Positions 9,078 through 18,590 of a DNA stretch of 64,000 nucleotides are shown in pieces. The notes under the pieces are model-generated. The model searched no databases, had not been told where the DNA came from, and saw nothing but the letters and a program-made list of their open reading frames with translations. The position numbers were made by a program, and so were the translations under genes. Numbering within the stretch: position 1 is the stretch's first letter; each line of letters opens with the position of its first letter. This DNA comes from Erwinia amylovora (lineage in GTDB: Bacteria; Pseudomonadota; Gammaproteobacteria; Enterobacterales; Enterobacteriaceae): the NCBI RefSeq assembly GCF_017161565.1, contig NZ_CP066796.1, positions 806,001 through 870,000 on the forward strand, read 5' to 3'.

Positions 9078-10442
9078 CTATTTAATGATCTCGTAGCAGG
9101 GAATATATGCGCTGCCCGGCAGCTTCATACGATGTTGTGCGACAAATCCCTGCAGTAAATCGTCCATACGACGCATGATCTCCGGGTTACCATGCAGCTT
9201 ATAGGGGCCTTTCTCTTTGATAGCCCTGATACCAACATCCTTCACGTTGCCGGCGACAATGCCTGAAAACGCGCGGCGCAGCGCGGCGGCAAGCTGTTCG
9301 GCCGGCTGATCGGGTGACAGATTGAGGTTCGCCATATTTTCATGGCTGGGCATAAATGGCATCTGCAGGTCGGGAGCGATCCGCAGCGCCCAGTTGAAGC
9401 TGTAGGCATCGCCCGTTTCACGACGGTGCTCTTTTACCTCAGGCATCGCTTTTTTCATCAGGCGCGCCACTTCGGCTGCATTATCGATAATGATGGTGTA
9501 ATGCTCACGCGCTTCATCACCCAGCGTACTGACGATAAATTCGTCCAGCATGCGGAAGTAGTCGGCGCTCTCCTGTGGACCGGTGAGGATGAGCGGCAGA
9601 ACCTGGTGGCGATTGTGGGGATTCATCAGGATCCCCAGCAGATAGAGCAACTCTTCAGCTGTGCCCACGCCGCCGGGGAAGATGATGATCCCGTGCGCTA
9701 TGCGCACAAAGGCTTCAAGGCGCTTTTCAATATCGGGCATGATGATCAGCTCGTTAACCAGCGGGTTAGGCGGTTCGGCGGCGATAATTGACGGCTCAGT
9801 CAGACCAATAAAGCGGCCTTCTTTATAGCGTTGCTGCGCATGGCCCACTGCTGCCCCTTTCATCGGCGCCTCCATCACGCCGGGGCCGCACCCGGTACAG
9901 ATATTGAGCTCGCGCAGCCCCAGCTGGGCGCCGACGTTGCGGCAGTACTGGTATTCAACGGCGTTGATCGAGTGACCGCCCCAGCACACCACGGTATTAG
10001 GCTCTTCACCAATGTGCAGCGCACGCGCATTACGCAGAATGGAGAACACCAGGTTAGTGATATGTACCGGATCGGCAGTATTCTGATAATGGAAGCGCCC
10101 GGCGTTATCGATCTGGCCGTTGACGAAGAGAATATCGCGCAGCACGGCAAACAGGTTGGCCTGCAGGGCGCGGATAAGACGCCCATCGACAAATGCCTCG
10201 TCGGGTGGGTTGATCAATTCGAGCTTAACGCCGCGCTCGCGTCGGAGCACATTGATGTCGAAGCTTTCAAAGCGTGAGAGCAATTCCTGGCTACTGTCAG
10301 TCTGGCTGCCTGAATTAAGTACGGCGAGCGAGCAGTTACGAAACAGCTGGTAAAGATCGCTGCTGGCCGTACGTTTTAGCATGTCGACTTCCAGCTGGGA
10401 AAGCAGATCCATTGAGCCGAGTGGGCTAATGTGTGTAATCAA
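9078..10442 (-). CDS. ppnN: pyrimidine/purine nucleotide 5'-monophosphate nucleosidase PpnN
   Basis: Hydrolyses nucleoside 5'-monophosphates to base and ribose 5-phosphate; in E. coli it is stimulated by (p)ppGpp. The central LOG-type Rossmann domain carries the signature [16 protein letters not shown] and the upstream [20 protein letters not shown] chose the TTG at 10442: it gives 454 residues beginning (M)[11 protein letters not shown], the family length, and a GGAG sits 7 bp upstream. ATG codons 36 bp further up lack a ribosome binding site. Its likely allosteric partner alarmone is made by RelA, encoded at 19.9 kb. Confidence 0.93.
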   Translation of the reverse strand: MITHISPLGSMDLLSQLEVDMLKRTASSDLYQLFRNCSLAVLNSGSQTDSSQELLSRFESFDINVLRRERGVKLELINPPDEAFVDGRLIRALQANLFAVLRDILFVNGQIDNAGRFHYQNTADPVHITNLVFSILRNARALHIGEEPNTVVCWGGHSINAVEYQYCRNVGAQLGLRELNICTGCGPGVMEAPMKGAAVGHAQQRYKEGRFIGLTEPSIIAAEPPNPLVNELIIMPDIEKRLEAFVRIAHGIIIFPGGVGTAEELLYLLGILMNPHNRHQVLPLILTGPQESADYFRMLDEFIVSTLGDEAREHYTIIIDNAAEVARLMKKAMPEVKEHRRETGDAYSFNWALRIAPDLQMPFMPSHENMANLNLSPDQPAEQLAAALRRAFSGIVAGNVKDVGIRAIKEKGPYKLHGNPEIMRRMDDLLQGFVAQHRMKLPGSAYIPCYEIIK

Positions 10443-10587
10443 GTGATCTCCGTTACACCCGCCTGGGTGTGTCATCACTCCGTGATTTCGCCATCACGGA
10501 GATAATACCTCTTTGGGCTGCGTCAGTATGCCGCCCGTGCTCAGATTAGCCTTTACCGTGGATAAATCACACCGGGCAGAGCCGCCT

Positions 10588-11433
10588 TTACTGACGTACC
10601 AGCCGTGAGCGACCCGGTACAAACTGCGTGTTGCTGCGCCATGGATTGATATCAAGACCACCGCGACGGGTATAACGGGCATAAACGCTCAAGCTTTCCG
10701 GCTTACAGTAGCGTAAAATATCGCTAAAAATGCGCTCTACGCACTGTTCGTGGAACTCATTATGCTGGCGGAAAGAGACCAGGTAACGCAGCAGCGCTTC
10801 ACGCTGAATGCGGGGGCCACGATAGCTAATTTGCACCGTTCCCCAGTCTGGCTGATGCGTTATCAGGCAGTTGGATTTTAACAGGTGGCTGACCAACTGC
10901 TCTTCAACAATTTCACTACCGGTGGCGTTTTGCAGGTAACTGACATCAAATTCATAGTCATTGATGACAATATCCTGCTCGTCGATGCAGGAGCCGTCGA
11001 AATGACCAATGGGTTGACCTTCAATTTCATGCAGGCGGAATAGCGCCACGCCGACCTTACCTACGGCACAGGCGCTCAGATCGCGCTCCAGCGTCTGGCG
11101 AACTTCGCCCCAGTCGGTAAATTTAGTCTGATTAAAACTGTTCAGGTACAGTTTAAAGCTTTTGGACTCGATCAGATTAACACTGCTGGCATCCAGGACG
11201 ACTTCGCCCAGCGCAACCTGTGGCACCCCCTTGTTGTTGAGCCAGGAGAGTTCATACAATGTCCAGATATCTGCCCCGCAGAACGGCAGGCTGTCGCCAT
11301 GAATGCCGAGCGGGTCACGGTTAAGGCTACGTGGCACAGCCTGTAACAGCGCTGGCTGATAAGTGTGGTGATATTCTGTAGGTTGCCCCAGGGTAAGACC
11401 TTCCAGCGCATGATGATTGTCATAGGTAGACAT
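10588..11433 (-). CDS. queF: NADPH-dependent 7-cyano-7-deazaguanine reductase QueF
   Basis: Reduces the nitrile preQ0 to the amine preQ1 in queuosine synthesis. The 281-residue length marks it as a bimodular YqcD-type QueF. It shows [20 protein letters not shown], the catalytic Cys in [13 protein letters not shown] around residue 190, the Glu of [10 protein letters not shown], and the C-terminal [17 protein letters not shown]. QueE and QueD of the same pathway are encoded at 28.5 and 33.1 kb. The 145 bp between queF and ppnN hold a hairpin (CTCCGTGAT/ATCACGGAG) but no gene. Confidence 0.96.
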   Translation of the reverse strand: MSTYDNHHALEGLTLGQPTEYHHTYQPALLQAVPRSLNRDPLGIHGDSLPFCGADIWTLYELSWLNNKGVPQVALGEVVLDASSVNLIESKSFKLYLNSFNQTKFTDWGEVRQTLERDLSACAVGKVGVALFRLHEIEGQPIGHFDGSCIDEQDIVINDYEFDVSYLQNATGSEIVEEQLVSHLLKSNCLITHQPDWGTVQISYRGPRIQREALLRYLVSFRQHNEFHEQCVERIFSDILRYCKPESLSVYARYTRRGGLDINPWRSNTQFVPGRSRLVRQ

Positions 11434-11551
11434 GGTATTCCCTTATTATTTGGTGCCTGCCGCGGCAGGCGTTGTCACAAATCCGTCAGCCCGTTATGCC
11501 TTCAGGCCACAACAGGTTGTTAGTGTAACCCAGTCAGTAACGAGTAAAAAA

Positions 11552-12112
11552 ATGATTGATGAAACCACAGGGGCATTACGCGATTTTAGCCAGCATTATT
11601 GCGATATCTGGCAGCAGCAAAGCGGTCATGCGCCGGCAAGTAAGGAACTTTACGGCATCCCTTCAACCTGTGTGATTGCCTCACATGAGGAGGAAGTTTG
11701 GTGGCTACCACAGCCGTTTACGCTGGAGCCAAATCTCAATGCCGTTGAGCGGGCGCTGGATATTCGCCTGCAGCCAGCGGTCACCGCGTTCTATACTTCT
11801 CAGTTCGCCGGGGATATGACGGCAAGCTTGCACGGACAGCAGATATCTTTATTGCAGACCTGGAGTGAAGATGACTTTTTACGCGTGCAGGAAAACCTGA
11901 TTGGCCATTTGCTTATGAAGCGTCGTCTTAAACAATCGCCCACTTTATTTATCGCCACCACCGACTCCGAACTGGAGGTCATATCAGTATGTAATATGAG
12001 TGGGGAAGTCATCCTTGAGCAGTTGGGCACCAAAAAGCGCCAGGTTATCGCGCCATCTATCCGGAACTTTCTTATTTCTTTACAGCCGCTTATCATTAAT
12101 TATCCGAATTAA
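11552..12112 (+). CDS. syd: SecY-interacting protein Syd
   Basis: A 186-residue cytosolic protein that associates with SecY and helps in quality control of the translocon. Recognised from [23 protein letters not shown], the very conserved [21 protein letters not shown] and [22 protein letters not shown]. The ATG at 11552 starts the family homology; the open frame upstream to 11432 is non-homologous and overlaps the divergent queF promoter. It is divergent from queF and followed by the csrB control region. Confidence 0.93.
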   Translation: MIDETTGALRDFSQHYCDIWQQQSGHAPASKELYGIPSTCVIASHEEEVWWLPQPFTLEPNLNAVERALDIRLQPAVTAFYTSQFAGDMTASLHGQQISLLQTWSEDDFLRVQENLIGHLLMKRRLKQSPTLFIATTDSELEVISVCNMSGEVILEQLGTKKRQVIAPSIRNFLISLQPLIINYPN

Positions 12113-12123
12113 GCCGCCTGCCC

Positions 12124-12141
12124 TGTACGAGATCTCTTACA
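12124..12141 (+). promoter_or_regulatory. candidate UvrY (GacA) binding site 1 upstream of csrB
   Basis: An imperfect 18-bp palindrome TGTACGAGATCTCTTACA. It matches 11 of the 12 specified bases of the GacA/UvrY pattern TGTAAG-N6-CTTACA known from csrB promoters. It is centred about 180 bp before the predicted RNA start. It overlaps an 11-bp perfect inverted repeat (12131-12157) that also joins it to the second site. Confidence 0.6.
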
Positions 12142-12146
12142 GATTA

Positions 12147-12164
12147 TGTAAGAGATCGCTTGTA
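12147..12164 (+). promoter_or_regulatory. candidate UvrY (GacA) binding site 2 upstream of csrB
   Basis: TGTAAGAGATCGCTTGTA matches 10 of 12 specified bases of TGTAAG-N6-CTTACA. It lies 23 bp (centre to centre) from the first site, roughly two helical turns. Confidence 0.55.
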
Positions 12165-12276
12165 ATCATGCAGATATGACTAATGCTTAAGAATTAAAAA
12201 TGATTCATATCATCTGGTTAGCCGATTTCAGGCCATCACAGAAGAAGGAATAGCCTAAATAGCCGCTCTAAGCATC

Positions 12277-12306
12277 TTGTTTGCTAATGTTATTAAGGCA
12301 CAATAG
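12277..12306 (+). promoter_or_regulatory. putative csrB core promoter
   Basis: TTGTTT (12277-12282) and CAATAG (12301-12306) are 18 bp apart, placing a start near 12312, by analogy with the E. coli RNA whose first conserved GGA hairpin begins about 30 nt after the start. Both boxes are weak, as expected for an activator-dependent promoter. The start position is an estimate. Confidence 0.4.
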
Positions 12307-12375
12307 GCCCCGTTGCGAAGGAACAGCATGATATGAGATTAACATCAGGATGATGTGCTCATTGAAGGATTGAAT

Positions 12376-12612
12376 CATCGGGATGATGTATCAGGGACAG
12401 GCTCCAGGATGGGGTACAGGAAACTTCAGGAAGAGGTCAGGAACATCTCCAGGATGGAGAAACGCGCCGTAAGGGACATTCGGCAGTCATGGATGATAAC
12501 AGGATCACTATCAGGATGATATTTCAGGGACAGGCTTCAGGATGAAGCAAAGGAGATCTCAGGAAGAGGTAATGGACACCTCCAGGACGGAGAATGTGAG
12601 CCGTAAAGGACT
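12376..12612 (+). repeat. imperfect tandem duplication within csrB
   Basis: Two roughly 103-nt units, 12376-12478 and 12509-12612, are alignable along their length (offset about 133 nt). Each runs GATGAT, CAGGGACAGGCT, CAGGATG, TCAGGAAGAGGT, CTCCAGGA, GGAGAA, GCCGTAA, GGAC in the same order. E. coli CsrB has this block once. Confidence 0.7.
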
Positions 12613-12733
12613 ATTGGCGGGCATGGAAGTCAAAGGATCGACGTCAGGAAGATGTCTGCTCAGGAAAGCGCATGGACCAGTTTTCAAGGATGAGCAGGGA
12701 GCATAAATGTAGCCGGATAGCTGCAAACGAACC

Positions 12734-12766
12734 GGGGGCACTGTTTATACAGTGCCCCCTTTTTTT
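12734..12766 (+). terminator. Rho-independent terminator of csrB
   Basis: An 11-bp perfect stem GGGGGCACTGT/ACAGTGCCCCC with a 4-base loop TTAT, followed by seven T. Confidence 0.92.
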
Positions 12767-12844
12767 GTTGATACTTTTCCCTGAAACCAACGTGAATGCT
12801 ATGCTTTGCGTCCTTTTCACCCACAATTCTCTAAGAGGTTGCAC

Positions 12845-13168
12845 ATGAGCCGTGAACTGCAGGTTCAGGAACGATTGCTGGCGATAGAATCGTTACTCAA
12901 ACAGGCCGGATTATGGCAATACGTCGCCCCTGTCAGCGAGGCTTTCACCAGCACTGAACCTTTCTGCATTGATACCATGACGCCGTTGCAGTGGTTGCAG
13001 TGGATCCTTTTGCCTAAAATGCAGGCGTTGTTGGACGCGGGCGCACCGCTGCCGCCTTCGCTGGCCATCGCCCCCTATTATGAAGTCGCGCTGGAGGGAG
13101 ATATTCCTGAACGTGCGCGGCTGCTGCACCTGCTGAATGAGTTTGACCAACTGTTCGAGTCACCATAA
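12845..13168 (+). CDS. yqcC: conserved protein YqcC (DUF446)
   Basis: A 107-residue cytosolic protein of the YqcC family, function not established. It is recognised by the central FCIDTMTPLQWLQWILLPKMQ and APYYEVAL. The ATG at 12845 has AGAGGT upstream and gives the family length. The stop overlaps the truC start by one base (TAATG), so it heads a yqcC-truC-yqcA operon. Confidence 0.9.
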   Translation: MSRELQVQERLLAIESLLKQAGLWQYVAPVSEAFTSTEPFCIDTMTPLQWLQWILLPKMQALLDAGAPLPPSLAIAPYYEVALEGDIPERARLLHLLNEFDQLFESP

Positions 13169-13935
13169 TGCTTGAAATCATTTATCAGGATCGCTGGCTG
13201 GTGGCGGTCAATAAGCCGTCCGGTATGCTGGTGCACCGCAGCTGGCTCGATCGGCATGAAACGGTGTTTGCCATGCAGACGGTACGCGACCAGATTGGCC
13301 AGCATGTATTTACCGTGCATCGTCTCGATCGTCCGACTTCCGGCGTGCTGCTAATGGCCCTGTCGAGCGAGGTTGCTCATCTTCTGTCGCAGCAGTTTGA
13401 ACGGCACCAGCTGCAAAAAACCTACCATGCGGTGGTGCGTGGCTGGCTGGAAGGAGCCGATACGCTCGACTATCCACTGACCGAAGAGCGGGATAAAATC
13501 GCCGATAAGTTCAGTCAGCCGGAGAAAGCACCACAGCCAGCGGTAACGCACTGGCGTGGCGTGGCCACCGCCGAGCTGGCGGTGCCGATCGGGCGCTATG
13601 AGACTTCACGCTATTCACTGGTGGAGATGCAGCCTGAATCCGGGCGCAAACATCAGCTGCGCCGTCATATGACCCATCTGCGCCACCCGATTATCGGCGA
13701 CAGCGCCCACGGTGATTTGAAGCAGAACCGTTCTGCAGCGGCAAACTTTGGCATAAATCGCCTGATGCTGCACGCCAGTGAACTCAATCTGACGCATCCG
13801 GTAACCGCCGGGCCGCTGATCTTGCGCGCCGGGTTGGATGCGGTCTGGCAGAAAGTAATCAATCAGTTTGGCTGGCAGGCGGAACTGCCTGACGTGATGC
13901 GGGCAGAGCTGGCGCAGCAGATCGCACAAAATTAA
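13168..13935 (+). CDS. truC: tRNA pseudouridine(65) synthase TruC
   Basis: RluA-family enzyme that converts U65 of tRNA-Ile1 and tRNA-Asp to pseudouridine. The catalytic Asp54 lies in [13 protein letters not shown], the RluA signature. Further family motifs are [11 protein letters not shown] and the late [21 protein letters not shown]. At 255 residues it is of normal length. It is translationally coupled to yqcC, and yqcA follows 22 bp on. Confidence 0.96.
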   Translation: MLEIIYQDRWLVAVNKPSGMLVHRSWLDRHETVFAMQTVRDQIGQHVFTVHRLDRPTSGVLLMALSSEVAHLLSQQFERHQLQKTYHAVVRGWLEGADTLDYPLTEERDKIADKFSQPEKAPQPAVTHWRGVATAELAVPIGRYETSRYSLVEMQPESGRKHQLRRHMTHLRHPIIGDSAHGDLKQNRSAAANFGINRLMLHASELNLTHPVTAGPLILRAGLDAVWQKVINQFGWQAELPDVMRAELAQQIAQN

Positions 13936-13957
13936 GTATCAGTTGATGGAGAAAATG

Positions 13958-14407
13958 ATGGCTGAAATAGGTATTTTTGTTGGCACCGTTTATGGAAACG
14001 CGCTGTTAGTGGCTGAAGAAGCTGAACCTTTGCTGGTGCAGGCCGGTCACAGAGTCACGGTTTTTGACGATCCAACGCTGGAAGACTGGCAGGGCTATGC
14101 GGATAAAGTGGTACTGGTGGTCACCTCTACCACCGGGCATGGCGATTTGCCGGACAGCATTGTTCCGCTATTCCAGGCAATTAAGGACAGGCTGGGTTAT
14201 CAGCCTGGCCTGCGCTACGGCATTATCGCACTTGGTGACAGCAGCTACGATCGTTTCTGCGGCGGCGGGAAGCAGTTTGACGCGCTGTTATCCGAACAGA
14301 GTGCACTCCGCATAGGTGAGGTACTGCTGGTCGATGCCAGCGAAAATCCGCAGCCGGAAGAGGTCACCTCGCCGTGGGTCGAACAGTGGGCTAAGCTTCT
14401 AAGCTAA
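13958..14407 (+). CDS. yqcA: flavodoxin YqcA
   Basis: A 149-residue short-chain flavodoxin that binds FMN. The phosphate-binding loop is GTVYGNALL near residue 9, and the second FMN loop [16 protein letters not shown] lies in the middle; [18 protein letters not shown] is also typical. The ATG at 13958 is chosen for its E. coli-like start MAEIGIFVG and the GGAG 7 bp upstream; earlier TTG and ATG codons would add only five residues. Its redox partner is not known from the sequence. An 11-bp hairpin (14413-14423 with 14439-14449) follows. Confidence 0.93.
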   Translation: MAEIGIFVGTVYGNALLVAEEAEPLLVQAGHRVTVFDDPTLEDWQGYADKVVLVVTSTTGHGDLPDSIVPLFQAIKDRLGYQPGLRYGIIALGDSSYDRFCGGGKQFDALLSEQSALRIGEVLLVDASENPQPEEVTSPWVEQWAKLLS

Positions 14408-14516
14408 AGGCCGGCCAGCAGCGGACCTCCTGCACCGGCCCGCTGCTGGCGTGCGCTCGGCAAAAAGGGTGACTCCTTGCGCATCTGATTAACCGCATAC
14501 GCGCTATGGACAACCG

Positions 14517-15656
14517 ATGAAAATAGTTATCGCCCCTGATTCCTTTAAAGAAAGTCTCTCGGCACTACAGGTCGCCACTCAGATTGAACTGGGTTTTCGC
14601 GACATTTTCCCCGATGCGCAATATATCAAACTGCCGGTTGCCGACGGCGGCGAAGGGACGGTTGAAGCCATGGTCGCCGCGACCGGTGGAAAAATCATCC
14701 CGTTACAGGCCACAGGGCCGCTGGGGAAGCCCGTTGAGGCATTTTATGGCCTGTCCGGCGACGGGCAGTGCGCGATTATCGAAATGGCTGCCGCCAGCGG
14801 GCTGGAGCATGTGCCTGCTGCACAGCGTGATGTGATGACCGCCACCAGCTGGGGCACCGGGGAGCTGATGCGCCATGCGCTGGATCAGGGGGTTAAGCGG
14901 ATGATTATCGGTATCGGCGGCAGTGCTACCAATGACGCCGGGGCAGGCATGATTCAGGCGCTGGGCGTCAGGCTGCTGGACCAACAGGGCAAGCGAATCG
15001 GTCACGGTGGTGCTGAACTGGCACGGCTTGCCGCTGTCGATCTCAGCGTCCTCGATCCGCGGATTGCTGATTGCCAGATTGATGTGGCCTGCGACGTAAC
15101 TAATCCGCTGATCGGCGAGCAGGGCGCATCGGTAGTGTTCGGCCCACAAAAAGGGGCCTCGTCCGCACAGGTTGTGCAGCTGGATCGTGCGTTAAAGCAC
15201 TTTGCGGCGCTGATACAGCGGGATATGCACTGCGATGTTTTCACTCTTGCCGGAGGCGGTGCTGCCGGCGGCATGGGGGCCGGGCTTTATGCTTTTTGTC
15301 GCGCCACGCTGCGCCCCGGCATTGAGATTGTCACCGAAGCGCTCGGGCTGGAGGCGTTAGTGCGGGATGCCACGCTGGTGATAACCGGAGAAGGGCGCAT
15401 CGACAGTCAGACTGTTCAAGGTAAAGTTCCTGTGGGCGTGGCGCGGCTGGCGAAGCGTCACAAAAAGCCGGTGATCGCTATTGCCGGCGGCCTCTCACGC
15501 GATGTGGGCGTGGTACACCAGCACGGGCTGGATGCGGTATTCAGCGTGATTAACCGCATCTGTAATCTGGATGAGGCGTTACAGGAAGCAGCGGAGAATG
15601 TGCGTATGACGGCGCGCAATGTTGCGGCTACCCTTCATATCGGGCGGCAAATTTAA
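14517..15656 (+). CDS. garK: glycerate 2-kinase (GarK/GlxK family)
   Basis: ATP-dependent kinase that phosphorylates D-glycerate to 2-phosphoglycerate. It has the family start MKIVIAPDSFKESLSA, PVADGGEGTVEAM, the glycine-rich IGIGGSATNDAGAGM, the conserved VACDVTNPL...VFGPQKGA and LVITGEGRIDSQT. The 379-residue length is typical. GarK and GlxK are close paralogues; the C-terminal half leans towards GarK, so the symbol is tentative. In E. coli the position between yqcA and barA is held by the gudPXD glucarate operon, which feeds the same glycerate-producing route. Here only this kinase is present. Confidence 0.85.
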   Translation: MKIVIAPDSFKESLSALQVATQIELGFRDIFPDAQYIKLPVADGGEGTVEAMVAATGGKIIPLQATGPLGKPVEAFYGLSGDGQCAIIEMAAASGLEHVPAAQRDVMTATSWGTGELMRHALDQGVKRMIIGIGGSATNDAGAGMIQALGVRLLDQQGKRIGHGGAELARLAAVDLSVLDPRIADCQIDVACDVTNPLIGEQGASVVFGPQKGASSAQVVQLDRALKHFAALIQRDMHCDVFTLAGGGAAGGMGAGLYAFCRATLRPGIEIVTEALGLEALVRDATLVITGEGRIDSQTVQGKVPVGVARLAKRHKKPVIAIAGGLSRDVGVVHQHGLDAVFSVINRICNLDEALQEAAENVRMTARNVAATLHIGRQI

Positions 15657-15720
15657 GCACCGGCGGCCCCCGCTGTGGGGCGCGATGGCATGGTTCGCCC
15701 GCAGTGATTCCTCCGCGGGC

Positions 15721-18450
15721 TTACAGCTTCAGCCGCTCTTTGGCCAGTCGTGCCACGTTATGCATTTCGTCAAGCAGCTCCAGCAGCTCGGGTTCTGACG
15801 CCGCTATATCTTCACTTTGACGCAGGTTTTGTTCCAGCTGCAGACACAGCTGTTTCATTCGGGGAACGCCGCTATAGCTGGCGCTGCCGTGCAGTTTATG
15901 AATGATATTGCGTAAGGCGCTGGTGTTGTTCTCTGCGCTATACAACTCCACCAGTTTTTGCACCTCGGGCAGAAAGTCGACCAGCATCTGTAAAAGGTCG
16001 CGCGCCAGATCGGGCTTGTTTGCCGCCTGGCTTAAAGCCATCGCCCAGTCGAGAGAGGCCGGAACCTCCGTCACTGACGGTAATACGCGCTGCCCAACCG
16101 GCGAGTAACGTGCCAGCAGGCGACTCAGCTTTTGCTCATCGATGGGCTTGGCGAGATAATCGTTCATTCCGGCCTTCATCAGCTGCTGGCGTTCGCCATC
16201 CATCGCATGGGCGGTGACGGCGACAATCGGGGTATTGATATGTTGCGGCAGTTGGCGGATCAGTTCACTGGCGCGAATACCATCAATTTCAGGCATCTGA
16301 ATGTCCATTAAAATGATATCCAGATGCTGTAGCCGCGCCTGTCCAATCGCCGCTTCACCGCTGTCGCACAGGACAATATCGGCCACCTGTTCTTCCAGCA
16401 GCGCGCCAATAAGTTTGAGGTTCGCCGGATTATCATCCACCGCCATTACCCTGAGCGGCAGCAGCGTTCGTTCGGCCTGTGGCTGCATGTCGCGGCGATA
16501 ATGATGGTCGACAAGAACGGGCAGCAGGCGCGTCATGGACAGTGGCTTAATCAGGCAGGCGGTAACGCCACGCGCTTTCAAATCCTCCGCATAGATCTGC
16601 ATCTGGAAAGGCAAAGCCATAATCACGCTGTTGGCGCGTTGCAAAATGGGCGTTAGCTGTTGTTCATCGATCTCAAGGCGATGTCCCTGAGCCACGGGCA
16701 GGCCCATCAGCAGCACATCATAGCGATCTTGCGCCAGCTCATCGAGGGATGAACTGTAGCTCACCCGCATTGGCGTGGCATTGAGCATTTCCATTACCGC
16801 TTTCGCTGCCGCCTCGTTTGGCTCGACATAGGCCAGATGCTGACCTTCAACACAATCCATGATGCGCGGATCGCTGGCAGCGTTCGGGTTAAGAGCCAGA
16901 TTAATATGGAACCAGAAGGTTGAACCGCGGTGCAGCCGGCTATGGAAGGAGATTTCACCGCCCATTTCATTAACCAGTTTCTGCGTGATCACCAGCCCCA
17001 GCCCGGTGCCGCCGTGGCGGCGTGAAATACTGGCGTCAGCCTGGCGGAACGCCTGGAACAGCTGAGACTGCTGTTTCTCCGAAATGCCGATGCCCGTATC
17101 GTGGATCTGTACTTCCAGCTCCATGCGGTTATTGCTTAGAGCACGTTTTTCCACCCGAATATCAATATTGCCCGATTCGGTAAACTTGATGGCATTGCCC
17201 AGCAGATTAACAATAATCTGCTGCATGCGAAGCGGGTCTCCGATGGCGTTATCCGGGACATCACTCTGAATATTCAGCGTTAATTCCAGCCCTTTTTCAT
17301 GCGCAGACTGAGCCAGCAGTACCACCACTTCATCCAGGGTAGCGCGCAGCGGAAACGGGATCGTTTCCAGCACCAGCTTGCCGGCTTCCAGCTTAGAAAA
17401 ATCCAGCACGTCATTAATAATGCTCAGTAAATTATTGGCCGAGCGCTCAATGGTGTGCAGATAGTCACGCTGGGTGGAATTTAGCGTGGTTTTCAGCGTT
17501 TGGCGGGTAAAACCGATCACCCCGTTGAGCGGAGTACGTAATTCATGCGACATATTCGCCAGAAATTCCGACTTAATACGTGCCGCTTCCTGGGCGCGTT
17601 TCTTCGCCATATCCAGCTCGACGTTCTGAATTTCCATCTGTTCCAGGGTTTCACGCAGATCGGAGGTCGCCTGATCGATATTCTGCTGCATCTCCTCATG
17701 ATAGGCGGTGAGCGACATGGCCATCGAGTTAATGCCGTTTTTCAACACGTCCAGTTCGCCCAGCATGTAGCCCTCCACCCGGCTGTCAAGCTGTCCACGG
17801 CGAATGCGGTCAACGGTACTGACCATATTGCGAATAGGGCCGGTCACGTCACGCATCAGACGATAAGCAAACAGCATGGCGATACACAGGCATAACAGCA
17901 GCAACAGCGTGGAGATAAACACTTCTTTGTACTGTTGAAGTCTCACCGATTGCAGATCCAGCTCAATGGCCACGTAGCCTAACGGGTTGCCGTTGGGTTT
18001 GGCATCCTGGCCTGGCGATTCATCCGGGTAGTAGCTTTCCGAAAGAATGGGAGTGCGCAGAATAACGGAGTTGCCATGACGCTGTTTCATCGTTCGCGAG
18101 GTTAACGGCAGGTTATCCGGCAGGCGCAGCAGATCCGGCGCCTGATGGTAATTCGAAGTCACAAACAACTGATTGTGGTCGTCAAAGACCGAAATTGCCC
18201 GCACAATATCCGAATGGCGGCGATGCAGCAGGCTGACCAGCTGGCGCACCGACTCACGGCTGTGAAAGGTCATGCCGTATTCACTGGAAACCGCCAGCGG
18301 TTCGATGATATTGACCCCGGCGTCCGTCAGCTGACTCTGTAATTCATTGTAACGGTTAACAACAAAAAAAGTGGAAAGCAGCAGGCCGATCATCAGCGTC
18401 GGTGCCAGAATCAAAATCATCATGCGTGCCCGCAGGCTGTATTTGGTCAT
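15721..18450 (-). CDS. barA: hybrid sensor histidine kinase BarA
   Basis: Inner-membrane tripartite kinase that phosphorylates UvrY, which activates csrB. Order: membrane segment near residues 9-30, periplasmic sensor region, second segment near 175-198, HAMP, HisKA with the His of [15 protein letters not shown], HATPase_c ([16 protein letters not shown]), a degenerate and an active receiver (Asp in [13 protein letters not shown]) and a C-terminal Hpt domain (His in [16 protein letters not shown]). The ATG at 18450 gives 909 residues beginning [14 protein letters not shown], like E. coli. An open frame reaches 15 codons further without homology. It is divergent from rlmD. In this genome the kinase lies only 3 kb from its output gene csrB. 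Confidence 0.96.
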   Translation of the reverse strand: MTKYSLRARMMILILAPTLMIGLLLSTFFVVNRYNELQSQLTDAGVNIIEPLAVSSEYGMTFHSRESVRQLVSLLHRRHSDIVRAISVFDDHNQLFVTSNYHQAPDLLRLPDNLPLTSRTMKQRHGNSVILRTPILSESYYPDESPGQDAKPNGNPLGYVAIELDLQSVRLQQYKEVFISTLLLLLCLCIAMLFAYRLMRDVTGPIRNMVSTVDRIRRGQLDSRVEGYMLGELDVLKNGINSMAMSLTAYHEEMQQNIDQATSDLRETLEQMEIQNVELDMAKKRAQEAARIKSEFLANMSHELRTPLNGVIGFTRQTLKTTLNSTQRDYLHTIERSANNLLSIINDVLDFSKLEAGKLVLETIPFPLRATLDEVVVLLAQSAHEKGLELTLNIQSDVPDNAIGDPLRMQQIIVNLLGNAIKFTESGNIDIRVEKRALSNNRMELEVQIHDTGIGISEKQQSQLFQAFRQADASISRRHGGTGLGLVITQKLVNEMGGEISFHSRLHRGSTFWFHINLALNPNAASDPRIMDCVEGQHLAYVEPNEAAAKAVMEMLNATPMRVSYSSSLDELAQDRYDVLLMGLPVAQGHRLEIDEQQLTPILQRANSVIMALPFQMQIYAEDLKARGVTACLIKPLSMTRLLPVLVDHHYRRDMQPQAERTLLPLRVMAVDDNPANLKLIGALLEEQVADIVLCDSGEAAIGQARLQHLDIILMDIQMPEIDGIRASELIRQLPQHINTPIVAVTAHAMDGERQQLMKAGMNDYLAKPIDEQKLSRLLARYSPVGQRVLPSVTEVPASLDWAMALSQAANKPDLARDLLQMLVDFLPEVQKLVELYSAENNTSALRNIIHKLHGSASYSGVPRMKQLCLQLEQNLRQSEDIAASEPELLELLDEMHNVARLAKERLKL

Positions 18451-18590
18451 AATATTCCCTGTATGCGACAGTGCGCGGTGCCGTCCATTTGGCATGGTGT
18501 CCTGAAGAGGTCGAATTATGGTTAACGTTGTGCCAGGCTACGCCCGTTTTTCACCATCATCATCCCTACTTTTCGAGAACGAAGAAAATA

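Larger units (their letters stand above)
12312..12766 (+). ncRNA. csrB: CsrA-sequestering small RNA CsrB (RsmB)
   Basis: Untranslated RNA of about 455 nt that titrates the translational regulator CsrA (RsmA) with many GGA-bearing hairpins. About thirty GGA triplets occur on the plus strand, many as CAGGAUG or AGGGA in small stem-loops. The opening ACATCAGGATGATG and closing AAGGATGAGCAGGGAGCA match the E. coli RNA. It ends in a strong terminator at 12734-12766. The location between syd and yqcC is the E. coli csrB position. The RNA is longer than E. coli CsrB because of an internal duplication. In Erwinia the homologue, RsmB, controls exoproducts and virulence. Confidence 0.93.

Noticed and set aside
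10443..10478. ATG start for ppnN 12 codons further upstream
   Set aside because: The added residues are unlike the family and there is no ribosome binding site, whereas TTG 10442 has GGAG at proper spacing and gives the family length.
12559..12844. Short minus-strand frames opposite csrB
   Set aside because: The repeated GGA pattern and terminator establish a non-coding RNA on the plus strand.
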